Shown here: positions 1 to 12,100 of the stretch, piece by piece
Layout: every line of letters begins with the position of its first letter
Numbering within the stretch: the first letter of the stretch is position 1
NCBI GenBank assembly: GCA_949316495.1
Contig: OX439004.1
Span: forward strand, 11,444,536 to 11,508,535
DNA length: 64,000 bases
Direction of reading: 5' to 3'
Origin: Amphiduros pacificus
Taxonomy: Eukaryota; Annelida; Polychaeta; Phyllodocida; Hesionidae
The notes under the pieces: model-generated
What the model saw: the letters and a program-made list of their open reading frames with translations, nothing else
Told to the model about the DNA's origin: nothing
Database searches by the model: none
Made by a program: the position numbers and the translations under genes

Positions 1-476
1 TACCTTCAGTGTATCACCACCTAAAATAATTCTGAACAATCAACAAAGCAAGGATGTTCTTATTTGTAACTATTCTTATACTTTTCTTCATAGTTTGTTC
101 ACACAAAGGCATATCTTTACATTCAAAATTAAACATTGTTCATGCCTTCTCTGTATTCTATGCAGCCCATATTACTTTCAAATAATCAAACTGCAAAGAT
201 ATACCACTAAAAAAATGTTTTTGGAACAAGGCCTTGCCATTTTGAAATTCCCATAAATTCTTCACTGCATCCGGTTTCTGTAATGGTAGCAATGTCTGAT
301 GCATCTTCATGGTTTGGCTTTGTTAAATGAAAAACACCATTGTGACACAATCCCCTAAAGTTCTACAGAGGGTGGGACATGTGATATTACTGTTTGTGTC
401 ATAAAATGCTCAGCTTATGTCTAAATAGCAGTTGAAAGTTAAATCTCCTCTAATAACAGAAATAATTTCCCAACAG
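1..476 (+). other. PIGK: PIGK intron, upstream of the first exon in the window
   Basis: AT-rich sequence without a convincing exon. It ends in the acceptor CCCAACAG at 469-476 that opens the first PIGK exon seen here. The exons for the signal peptide and the protein's first few dozen residues must lie before the window. Confidence 0.6.
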
Positions 477-3400
477 GAGCAAGTGGAAAGTTTCTTCAAA
501 TCTGGCCACACAAACAACTGGGCAGTTCTAGTGGATACTTCCAGGTTTTGGTTCAACTACCGACATGTGGCTAATGTCCTCTCCATGTACAGGAGTGTCA
601 AGAGACTTGGGATACCAGACAGGTAATAAAATGATAAATATACAATTAGTTGAAAACAGCTTGGATATCTCAGTAAATTGACTTTGGCATGTTGATATTC
701 TGATGTATAAAATATAAAGAAAATATTATAAATTATATATATATGTTCTATAGATTTCGGCATTGTGGAATATTAAATAACTGGTAACACTTGTATGAGA
801 AAATTTAGTATTGCAAGAATCTTTCACCATATTTCCTTTAACATTTTGTGAACTTTGCAGTCAGATCATCCTCATGGTTGCTGATGACATGGCATGCAAT
901 CCCAGGAATCCAAGACCAGGTGAGATAAAGATTTTGAGAGAAGATTTACATGTTTTTATTCCTCTTCTTTTTCTGTTACAAATCACATCTTACCAAGCAC
1001 TTTAATTGATTTATATTTATTTTATACAGCAACTGTGTTCAACAATGCCAACCAACATATTAATGTATATGGAGATGATATTGAGGTGGATTACAGAGGA
1101 TATGAGGTGAACAATTTTGGGATATTGATTGTTTTGTGCAACAAAAAAGAAGTAATTTACTAATAAATCTTAGTGGTTTACAAAAAAAATGAGAGAAGAA
1201 AAAGGTTATATTTCAGGGGGAGTGAATGGATTTAACAATAAAGATCATTTTAGGTGACAGTGGAAAATTTCATCCGAGTGTTGACAGGACGTCTTCCACC
1301 CAGCACCCCGAGGTCTAAGCGTCTGCTCTCAGATGACCGGAGCAATGTCTTGGTTTACATGACAGGTAACATCTGCTTTATGCACACACAAACTTAATAT
1401 TCTATTTTTTTTATCTTCAATATAGTTTTGAGATTTTATTTCAAATAGATTAACAGCATCTAGACCAATTGGCAGTTGCCATTTCATTGTTTTTTTTACA
1501 TTGAAAACTGCATTCCAGAAATGTGGAAAAATCTTGTGCAACAGGCACTTGGCTTTTGTTAATTGTGTGAATATACATGCAGACACCTGATAGAAAAAAA
1601 TAAGCTCAGATCAATGAAAATCTGCTCAGCTAAATAATTTTAAAAGCTTAGGATAGTTTCTGTTTACTACCAGTAGGTTTTGAAGCCTAACAATTAATTC
1701 ATGTCTTGATCATACAGGTCATGGGGGAGATGGCTTCTTAAAATTCCAGGATGCAGAAGAAATCTCTAATGTGGAACTTGCTGATGCCTTTGAACAAATG
1801 TGGCAGAAACGCAGGTAAGAATTCTGAGAAATTTATAATAATCAATATTTAACTGGCATAGTGATTCTATCGATGCAACAAAATAGTTTTTGAAAAATGC
1901 AACATTGAAAAAATATATAAAAGTGAATGTCAAAGTGGATGTAAAATGGAGTGTAAAAATTGCTTATGATTGATTTGCAGATACCATGAAATTTTCTACA
2001 TGATTGATACATGCCAGGCAGAATCGATGTTTCAAAAGTTTTACTCACCCAACATTCTGGCTGTAGCCAGTAGTCGTGTCGGTGAAGATTCTTTGTCGGT
2101 AAGTATTTCTCGCAGGCTTTATTTTTTCATTTATAAGTAACATATATATTATACATGTATATAGATTACTTATGAGCATTGAGGACCATCTGTAGGTGCT
2201 GTCACCTGGTGGTTGGTGTCAGACCAAAAAATTACATTTATATTGGATTGATAGTGACACCTAGTGTAAAGTATAATTTCATATGTTTTAATATACTTCA
2301 ATTTGAAATTTAAAAACTGAAAGAATAATGGACCATATTTATTTTTCAGCATCATGTAGATCCAGCTATTGGTGTTTATATCATAGACAGATACACATAC
2401 TATGCCTTGGATTTTTTGGAGAAAGTAACACCAGATAGCAAAAAAACCATGGGGCAATTTGTGAGTAGAAATAATTTTTTCAAGTCCCAATATTCCATTC
2501 ATTAAATTCTTTTACAATGAGGCCATAAGCTATGGATCTTAACATTTAACTAAGTAACTAAATTTGTTGTATTAGGCTTTGCAATGCGACAATCTTATCA
2601 CTTTCCCAGTTTTAAATATGGAAAACAAAAAACTTATAATGATCAATAAAATAAATTTGACCGTTTTTATATGGAAGATTAGAGTAGCACAAAGTTATCA
2701 AAAATACAATTTTTCAGTTGCGAGTTTGCCCAAAGAGCCAATGCATCTCAACGGTGGCAGTGCGGAGAGATTTATATCCTCGCAACCCAGAGGAGGTGCT
2801 TATCACAGAATTCTTTGGCAGTGTTCGAAACATTGAGCTGACCAGCAATAATATAGAATTAAGTAATGCTTCGCAGTCTGCTCCAGTGGGATCCTGCAGG
2901 TTAGTGACACTACTGACAACATGCTCTAATATATAACAACCATATATACCTACTGCCAGTACATATGATCACCACTGTCTGTCTACAAGGTCTAATATAT
3001 CCCTACCATATATACCTACTGCCAGTACATATGATCACCAATGTCTGTCTACATGGTCTAATATATACCTACCATATATACCTACTGCCAGTACATATGA
3101 TCACCACTGTCTGTCTACAAGGTCTAATATATACCTACCATATATACCTACTGCCAGTACATATGATCACCACTGTCTGTCTACAAGGTCTAATATATCC
3201 CTACCATATATACCTACTGCCAGTACATATGATCACCACTGTCTGTCTACAAGGTCTAATATATACCTACTGCCAGTACATATGATCACCACTGTCTGTC
3301 TACATGGTCTAATATATACCTACTGCCAGTACATATGATCATAACTGTCTGTTTACAAGGTATAATATATACCTACCATATATACCTACTGCCAGTACAT

Positions 3401-5587
3401 ATGATCACCATTGTCTGTCTACAAGGTCTAATATATACCTACCATATATACCTACTGCCAGTACATATGATCACCACTGTCTCTCTACAAGGTCTAATAT
3501 ATACCTACCATATATACCTACTGCCAGTACATATGATCACCACTGTCTCTCTACATGGTCTAATATATACCTACCATATATACCTACTGCAAGTACATAT
3601 GATCACCATTGTCTGTCTACATGGTCTAATATATACCTACCATATATACCTACTGCCAGTACATATGATCACCACTGTCTGTCTACAAGGTCTAATATAT
3701 ACCTACCATATATACCTACTGCCAGTACATATGATCACCATTGTCTGTCTACATGGTCTAATATATACCTACCATATATACCTACTGCAGGTACATATGA
3801 TCACCACTGTCTCTCTACATGGTCTAATATATACCTACCATATATACCTACTATAAGTACATATGATCACCACTGTCTGTCTACAAGGTCTAATATATAC
3901 CTACCATATATACCTACTGCCAGTACATATGATCACCACTGTCTGTCTACAAGGTCTAATATATACCTACCATATATACCTACTGCCAGTACATATGATC
4001 ACCACTGTCTGTCTACAAGGTCTAATATATACCTGCCATATATACCTACTGCCAGTACATGTGATCACCACTGTCTGTCTACAAGGTCTTATATATACCT
4101 ACCATATATACCTACTGCCAGTACATATGATCACCACTGTCTGTCTACAATGTCTAATATATACCTGCCATATATACCTACTGCCAGTACATGTGATCAC
4201 CACTGTCTGTCTACAAGGTCTTATATATACCTACCATATATACCTACTGCCAGTACATATGATCACCACTGTCTGTCTACAATGTCTAATATATACCTGC
4301 CATATATACCTACTGCCAGTACATGTGATCACCACTGTCTGTCTACAAGGTCTTATATATACCTACCATATATACCTACTGCCAGTACATATGATCACCA
4401 CTGTCTGTCTACAAGGTCTAATATATACCTGCCATATATACCTACTGCCAGTACATGTGATCACCACTGTCTGTCTACAAGGTCTTATATATACCTACCA
4501 TATATACCTACTGCCAGTACATATGATCACCACTGTCTGTCTACAATGTCTAATATATACCTACCATATATACCTACTGCCAGTATGTATGATCACCAAT
4601 GTCTGTCTACAAGGTCTAATATATACCTACCATATATACCTACTGCCAGTACATATGATCACCACTGTCTGTCTACATGGTCTAATATATACCTACCATA
4701 TATACCTACTGCCAGTACATATGATTTTTTTTTCTTGTTTGAGCAATCTAAATAGATTTTGGAATTATTTTGAATTTATATATATTGGAATACAATACAA
4801 TATATATATACAGCCAAGTAATATTGATGATATCGTTCTTTGATTTTATATTTCTACTTCATTTTTGTAATAAGTTTTCCAAGAGCAAAAAAGGTCCAAG
4901 TTCATGTTAAAAGATTTATCAAATGTTCCACATTTTAGTGGCCCTGAATGCCTAGTTGTGGAGGATGAAGAGATGGAGCCTGAAGATAGAGACGAACCTA
5001 AGTGGTCTTTCCATAGCCAATTTCCAATAAATGTACCAAAGGTAAGAGTATTTTACGCTTACTCCTTGTCACTTAAGGAATTTTGTTGAAATGATGAACT
5101 AGAATTTGGTTAGAGTTTAAAAAAAAACTCTTAAAAAATGAGAGATGGACCTACAAAATTGACCTTACCTTAAGATGCCAATGGTTAGCCATTGAATTAG
5201 TTACCTCTTTAATTATTGAACAGTTGAAGCCATTAATAAGATCATAGATGCATTTTGTATGCCCCAGCTAACTATTTTCAGTTACAGCTTAACCACTTTA
5301 CCAAAGGGGCTCTTTTGCGTACCTTAATTTAAGTGCTGCTTTACTGGCATTGCCTAAAAACAAATTATTCACAACATTTGCATGACTTGGTGCTTGCTGT
5401 ATGATATAAAATGTACCTCTTGGTAAAACTCAGTGGGTGGCCCTGAATTGACCAACATTTAAAATAATATAATGACAAAGAGATGATTGTTAGGATAATA
5501 TTGTCTGCATGTAAATTGACTAATCTAAGTAATTGTAATCCTTCTTAATGAATTTTGTGTGGTGATGTTATCTCTTTTCAGAGCTGA
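477..5587 (+). CDS. PIGK: PIGK / GPI8, GPI-anchor transamidase catalytic subunit (5' end missing)
   Basis: Exons: 477-622, 861-919, 1030-1106, 1254-1365, 1718-1814, 1981-2098, 2350-2460, 2718-2899, 4939-5041, 5582-5587. They join in one frame (1011 nt, 336 residues plus stop), all with GT-AG introns. The protein is a C13-family cysteine peptidase-like enzyme that, in the ER transamidase complex, cleaves the C-terminal signal of precursor proteins and attaches GPI. Recognition rests on near-identity with animal [77 protein letters not shown] and [17 protein letters not shown]. The catalytic His is in TGHGGDG (codon 1720-1722) and the catalytic Cys in MIDTCQ (codon 2012-2014). After FFGSVRN the tail is acidic and diverged, and the last exon contributes only Ser-stop, so the hydrophobic C-terminal anchor of vertebrate PIGK is not seen. 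Initial exons are off the window. Confidence 0.93.
2922..4725 (+). repeat. 66-bp minisatellite in PIGK intron 8
   Basis: The unit carries GCCAGTACATATGATCACCA and CCTACCATATATACC. There are 27 units between the first and last ACATATGAT (2961 to 4717): 25 of 66 bp and two of 53 bp (3225-3330, a 13-bp deletion). From about 4057 to 4585 two variants alternate (ACATGTGAT and ACATATGAT), making a 132-bp higher-order repeat. Because 66 is a multiple of 3, long repetitive open frames run through it; they are intronic artefacts. Confidence 0.95.
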
Positions 5588-6660
5588 TCCTCCAAAATTA
5601 TAGAAGCAAAAAGTGATAAAAGACATTTTATACAGAAGCCTGATTAATCAAATCAAAGGTGGTACCACAAAATCAACTTTGGAAGCAAAAATAAACAACA
5701 GAGGACAGCACCATTCAGATCCATCTTTAATGAAGGAGACTTGATAAAATTAAGGTCATTTCAATGTTATGTTCCAGTTCAAATTAATTTGTTCAATGCT
5801 AATAAGAGCTACACTGTTTCTAAATGAGAGATAAAAAATAGCCTGGGTGTCACTTTTTAGATTAAATTCAACCTGTCATGTAATTTAATTAACACTTCAT
5901 GCAGGGAATTATAATTTTGAGTGCTTTTCACATAAATTGTGTTTTTCAACATCAATTGACATGAATATTGAAGCAAAATCAGCACAAATTTTGATGACAC
6001 ACTGATATATAGCATTTAAAAATAAATGGAATGCAAGTTTTCAATTAGATGTTCAAAATCCTTATACAGTGATCTTCACATATTACCCACTGAGCAGAAA
6101 ATATCTCTCGGGGCTTTTCAAACAGGTTTTCATTTTTAAATATTGTGTGATTATGTATCTTTGGCAGTACTGCACACATTCATTAATATAGAGGGCAAAT
6201 ATGATGACCCTCCAATCTAAAAAAATGTGCCTCATAAATGTCTCATTTTCACAATGGATATCACTATTCAGTGTTCTCAAGGATTTCTTTCATTTCAATA
6301 AGATTGAAATGTATGTTATGTAATAAAAAATATATTTCAAGTTATGTGGTTTGGAAGAAACATTTTCTCTACATTAACTGTATCCAGTTGGTGGTGCCAT
6401 CTAGTGACCAATTCCATGTCACAAAATATATGAATGCTGGTTACATTTTTGATAAATCATGCCCTTTGAGGAAATTATGCGAAGTTTCTTATCAGATATG
6501 GTTCAATATTGAAATCTTTCATTGTGAATAATTTTTAATGATCAGAATTTTCCAAGAAATCAGTTGCTTTGGAATTGTCTTGTAAATAGTGTATAATTCT
6601 TTATTTATAAGATGTTTTTTATGTAAAAAATATAAATGAAAATAAACCTTTTTTAAAGGA
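5588..6660 (+). other. PIGK: PIGK 3'UTR with polyadenylation signal
   Basis: AT-rich sequence after the TGA at 5585-5587. A canonical AATAAA lies at 6641-6646 followed by a T-rich stretch, a reasonable transcript end near 6660. Segments near 5580-5850 and 6080-6120 resemble the decayed copy near 34.75-35.0 kb and 35.68-35.71 kb. Confidence 0.6.
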
Positions 6661-7040
6661 AACATCAAAAGTTTGTATTATATTTTGAGATTCATATGTA
6701 ATTCTAATTGTAAGGTTTTACATAATTGTGCACATAAGTATTAAGGAGTCAAGTTGCACATTAATTGACAATACCGCAGGCAGGCATGTGTGTGTGAACT
6801 TTGTTACTTATTCACTATTCACAGTTCACTATTCAATTTTTTTTTCATAGTTCATTATTCAAATTTTTGCAGTGGTTCCCTCAGTCCATCCTTTCAAACT
6901 CCTCGCAGGCTCTCATACTTGCCAAAATATGCCTCCATTATTAAAACATTCTTACCATTATGCTCCATGACAGAACCAGTTTGTTGATTACCGGTACCTT
7001 TCCATGGTGTTTTTGAGCTTTCGACAATGGCTCCATAGTT

Positions 7041-7440
7041 TGACTGGGCGAGGTCTAAGATATTTTTTAATGTTTCTCTTTTTGTAAGACACATGATCCT
7101 AGATTGACTGTTACCATCCCTGATGAACCTTTTTTTGCTGTGAGGGTCCCTTTCTTGAGGGAGGGGGCTTTAACACATTCAAGGTCTTTGACCAAGAATA
7201 AGAACAGGTTTTGTTATCAGCTCAAGAATGATATCATTATTGTGCATCTCAATCTTGAGTTTTCAGAAAAAAAATAATATTCAGGGAAACTTTAAAATTG
7301 ACTAGAGTCTAAATAATCTGGGTTTTTTTTGACTGGGCAAGGTCATAGATATTTTCTTATGTTTCTCTTTTTGTAAGACACTGATCCTAGATTGACTGTT
7401 ACCATCCTTTATGAACCTTTTTTATGTTGTGAGGGTCCAT
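7041..7440 (+). repeat. Two direct copies of a ~110-bp sequence
   Basis: Copy 1 (7041-7150) and copy 2 (7330-7440) share GACTGGGC, TTTCTCTTTTTGTAAGACAC, GATCCTAGATTGACTGTTAC and TGTGAGGGTCC with about 10% difference. The ~180 bp between them is not clearly repeated. A local duplication or two insertions of one repeat family could explain it. Confidence 0.8.
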
Positions 7441-7567
7441 GGCTAGGGAATAGGAATAAAGACTTTGTTAAGACCACAGGATGACCTGGCCATCTTGCAC
7501 AGATAGTCACATGATAGAGAAGGATGTGTTGAACACGTGGTGGTCTTGTTATGGTCGAGTGGGGGTC

Positions 7568-7598
7568 TGGGTCTGAGTCTGTCTCAGACTCAGACCCA
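7568..7598. repeat. Perfect inverted repeat, 14-bp arms, 3-nt loop
   Basis: Arm TGGGTCTGAGTCTG, loop TCT, then the exact reverse complement. It is GC-richer than its surroundings. It is too short for an animal miRNA precursor and has no U-tract or known role. Confidence 0.85.
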
Positions 7599-8234
7599 TG
7601 TCTCAGCATGTGATCGTCTGACTTTCGTTTTTTGTGCGATCATCACAATCGTGCCAATTCCCGAACAGTCTTGTTAAAGATCGTGTAAGTGTGACTGGGG
7701 CTTTAAGCAGGAGTTAACTCTAGATCATTGGTCAGCTTAGCAAAGTTTGTTGACAAAGTGTTCGATGGGTGATTTGGAATTTAGCAGAAAACGTTCAAAT
7801 GGCACAGAACTTCATGTGGGGCTAATATGATGGGTAATAATATTTGATCATAATGTTTGGGGTAAAAAACATTTATATTATGTAAGGAAAAGTGCTTGAA
7901 AATCTGATTTGATTGAAGTTTTAACCCACAGCGAATGGGAAGTCAAGATCCACCAAGGGTAATGGTTGGGAAGGATATTAATGTCCCCATTGTTCTAACT
8001 AAATGATATCATTTTCTTAGGCTGCAACTTGTTACAAATAAATTATGGTAATCACGCCACATGGATCATGAAATATTGAACCCAATACTTTGTTGAGCAT
8101 ATTGAATAACCATGGTTACTTATTAATTTTATTAATTTAGTATGCAGTTACACTAGTCCAGAAAAATATTGGTTAGTCCTGCCACACAACAAAATCTAAT
8201 TAGGCTAGTCCTTGAGGGGTTAATTAAAAAAAAA

Positions 8235-8300
8235 GAAATAGAAAATCTATTTTACAAGGATCATAGTAAATGTTGTTTGGATCACTTTTACAAAATTTGT
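8235..8300 (+). repeat. Repeat fragment shared with 10640-10705
   Basis: The two segments share AATAGAAAATCT, AGGATCA, AGTAAAT, TTGTT and GATCACTTTTACAAA in the same order. The second lies inside the inverted-repeat element at 10145-11068, so this is probably a partial copy of that family. Confidence 0.6.
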
Positions 8301-9112
8301 ATAGCACTGATACCAGACAAGTCTGTTCATAGCGCTGAAACCTATACACCTTTTATCCCAAAATTGAGTGCCAGTTCCGGTGTGTTGTTTTCAATTGGGG
8401 CAGTATGGCGACCTGCAATCGGCCTTTAAAAAAGAATTCAAATTCTCTGCACTTAACCATATAGTGTGATTCTAGCTGAAGATATTCTAGCTGAAGATAC
8501 ATACCTAATGTTTGCAGATTGGTAATATGGTCAATCTAAAAAATGCTCAGTGAATCACCAATGTCTATTCCCCTGTCTGTTTAGAAATCCTGTTTATTTT
8601 TTTCTATAACAACATGATTTTAAATGAAAGGAATGCATGTTATTTTTTTAATTATTTCATTAACCTTGATTAGTTTAAATAATTAGTTTCAGTAACAAAT
8701 CTGAAAGTGGTGTCAAATAATTCTAGTAATCTATTAAATGACATGACTTGAATCGGAATGGCCATATTTGCACCACTTACTCAATCCATAAATTTCCATT
8801 TGCTGCCTTTTTAACTACAAGCCCTATCTGCTGGCTCTCTTCCCAACCAGCAGTGTAAATATCAGCTTTATTGATCTGGGGATGGGGTGTTTAATTATTC
8901 ACATCTTGACCCCGCCTCCTGCCCCGGAAGTATTTCCCTCAGCTTCTGATGCTCGCATAATAAATAGCTGCCAGATGCCAGTGTTTGTATTGAGTATTAT
9001 TCACCACCAGCAAGCCTCATAGTGTGTAAGGCAATTACATAATCACTTATATTTAGCTGCTTAATTGTATTATATCACATCACTGGAAAACACAGGATCA
9101 TACAAGAGATCT

Positions 9113-12100
9113 ATGGAAGAAGAGGAGGTACCACTAGAGAGCATGACTGAGCCGGCAGAGCAGGTCATGGTGGAGAATGGGGAGGCAGAGGCAGAGGCAG
9201 AGGTGGCCGGGGAAGATGAAGCTTCAGCCGATGTCACCCCACCACCGCCGGGAGACAGCAACCCCGAGGACAGACCCCAGACGGAGGACGGAGAAGCCGA
9301 GCCTGAGCCAGAGCCACAGTCTATGAATGAGAGCGGGGCCTTCCTGGACGACCTCAAGCAGCTGACATGTGAACCAGAGTGGGTGAATGGTAGGCTGCCT
9401 CTCTTGCCTTCTTATCATGCCTCCACCTCCTCCCTCCCCCGCTCTCCCCCTCCCCCGCTCTCCCCCCCCCCTCCTCCCTAGTACTGGCTGTATAGTAGCA
9501 GCCATGCTCTGATCTCTGACAGCCACATGGCAGCTGACTATATTGGCAAACAGGCCTATTGTTATGATAACAAAGACTTGCTCGGGGTCACTCATGCATT
9601 CAGATAGTATGGCAATCAAATTGGTCTCATTGACAAAGCACAACTTACACTAATATCAGATGCAATATATGCACTTGATGTGTATATTTGTTGTGATAAG
9701 CGCTTGTCCTTTTACAATGTAATTGCACTTCACCTCAGCATGTTCTTTTATTATTTTCCCTTTCTGTGCAACATTCTGTTTCACCTATTTGAGTGATATT
9801 TTATATGACACTATAAACCATTATTCTTGCTGACATTTTTCTATGCTATTTTAGTTGCACCTCTCGTCTCTCATCAAAGCATCTAAAATTATGCTTTGTT
9901 AGCATGATAAAATCCCACCCAATTATTCTATTATGCTTGTCAGCACAAATCTTGCAAATTATTTTGATCTGTTTGGCTTCCTTAAAACTTTATACATTAT
10001 TTTCACCAATATCTTTAATGAAGTTGATACTGACCTTTCCATGACTTTTTTGATGTCATAAATATGGTTAAGATAAAATTGATTGGTTCGTGAAATCTTG
10101 CCTGTTATTCTGATTGTTTTGAACTTTACATGGATATTGAACATTATGGGTGTTGGTAGTGAGTGCCCCCTAGTGGCAGAGGAGTAAATTACCAAAATAC
10201 TGTACTTGATGGGAATTGGTACATTTATGGTGTAAAAATACATTCCCTATTAAATTAAAAGCATTCATGACATGAATCAATATTTAAACACTACAATATT
10301 TGAACTTTAAGGTATGATTACAAGTATATTTCTTTGGAAATAGTATTTTGTCCTAATTTTTCTTGATGATACCCAGCTTTACTAGGCCTCTTCAATATAG
10401 GCCTAGCGCCGACGCGACCAAATGTCATACTATTTGGGCCCTCATTAATGAACTATAGAATTCAGTTACGTCATCGTATCGTGCACGTGCCGTCAGACTC
10501 AGATTTTCTCATTTTGATTTGTATAATTTGGAAATAAAAAGGAAGTTTGGCAATCAGATATGTGAAGGGAGGTGAAAAAAAATCATACTTTTGAAATGAT
10601 CAAGTGTGTACTTCTCTATTTTTCTCTTAATGTTTTTGAAAAATAGAAAATCTGTTTCACTAGGATCACAGTAAATATTGTTAAGATCACTTTTACAAAG
10701 TTGTTTGGAAATCCACGTTATTATGGTCCCACAATCTTTTTCCCTTTAACATTTTAACATGACAAAATAAATTTTGGAGCAGTGACATATTACTACGCCA
10801 CTTTTTATGAGTTAAAAAGATATGAAGCTTTCAATATAATCAAAGAAATTCCATTGTGATTTTCAAATAATAAATCAATAATATTATTACAAAAATGAAT
10901 ACCATAAAATGTAATTTAATGACTTGAAAGTTTTAATGAAAAAGGAACTCTTTTTGACAGTTGAGCATTTTTCCCGTACTTTTTTGAAAACGTTCCATTT
11001 TGGCGTAAAAAGAAAGTAGTTCCCTCAGAAAATCTGCCACCAGAGGACACTCACTACCAACACCCATAAATACCCTTAAAACAAGTTACTGATGACATAC
11101 ACACAACCTTTTACCTCATAAGATATTGATATAATCAGATTTATATCATGCATTTTCTTTAAAATTCAGTGGAAACACTGAGACCTGTCTGGCAAATACA
11201 ATTCTAGGGCCAACCATCTCTGACACCAAGATTGGCCCTTTGGTATGGTAAATTTAAGCATTTATTTTTTATCATTTTCTTTATTCTAGAGTGCCATATT
11301 TGTTATCTGTGAATCAAAAAGTAATTTGGTACCAAACAAATTATTGTACACCTTAAAAAAATTATAAATAACAATACAATAAAACTCAAAAAATTATAAA
11401 TAACAATACAATAAAACTCAAAATTTGGTACTGCCAATCCTATGGCTATTTTAGGTGTCAGTATTGTCAGTATAAATGGGCCAGACAGGTCTGTAGCAAG
11501 TACATACTATTAAGGAGTCTTTCAAACATTTTTGTAATGTATTTTAATTTTTGTACAACCCCCCCCCCCTCCCCCGACATAATCATGTCTGCTTCATAGA
11601 GACAAAATAACAGAGCCCACAAACCAAAATAAGTTATGAATCTTTTTCATATCAGCAGAGTGTATCTTTTTACATAGGATTCCAGTCTGAGGAACATCAG
11701 CAGCAGAAATCACTTATCTGCCTTCTTTGTGTGAATTATGACCTCAAGTTATTTTTTAAATTTTGTATTCAGCTTGTGCTAATGGTCTGTCCAACCAGTT
11801 ATATCTCAAATATAACATCAGCAATGCATCAGGCACGAGAGTGATGGAATGCCAAATGGGTGAGTGAACCATCTGTTAGTACCTCCTATCATAAGTATAT
11901 TATTACATCATTAGGCTATTATTACATCTTACAAAAAAATATAACTAGACTAAGTTTTTATCTGCAATGCATCGACATATGCAAAATATTATATGCAAAA
12001 ATATGCAAAAAAGTATAATAAATCACAAAAATATATATGTCCAGCAAAGAACATGTAAACATTATCAATGTTTAAGAGAGATATGTTATACTGTTGATAA

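Larger units (their letters stand above)
6661..9112. other. Intergenic region between PIGK and the scramblase-like gene
   Basis: No exon could be supported. It holds a dispersed duplicate (7041-7150 and 7330-7440), a perfect hairpin (7568-7598) and a fragment shared with the element at 10145-11068. The promoter of the downstream gene is presumably in the last few hundred bases, but no TATA box, initiator or CpG-rich core is convincing. Confidence 0.5.

Noticed and set aside
2965-4843. Long + strand open frames with a 22-residue repeat ([13 protein letters not shown] type)
   Set aside because: They lie wholly in a 66-bp minisatellite within a PIGK intron; openness follows from the period being a multiple of 3.
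7568-7598. miRNA precursor interpretation of the hairpin
   Set aside because: Stem of 14 bp is too short, and no known miRNA seed was recognised.
9070-9643. Minus-strand frames opposite the acidic scramblase-like exon
   Set aside because: Shadow frames of a low-complexity Glu/Pro-coding exon; no splice or family support.
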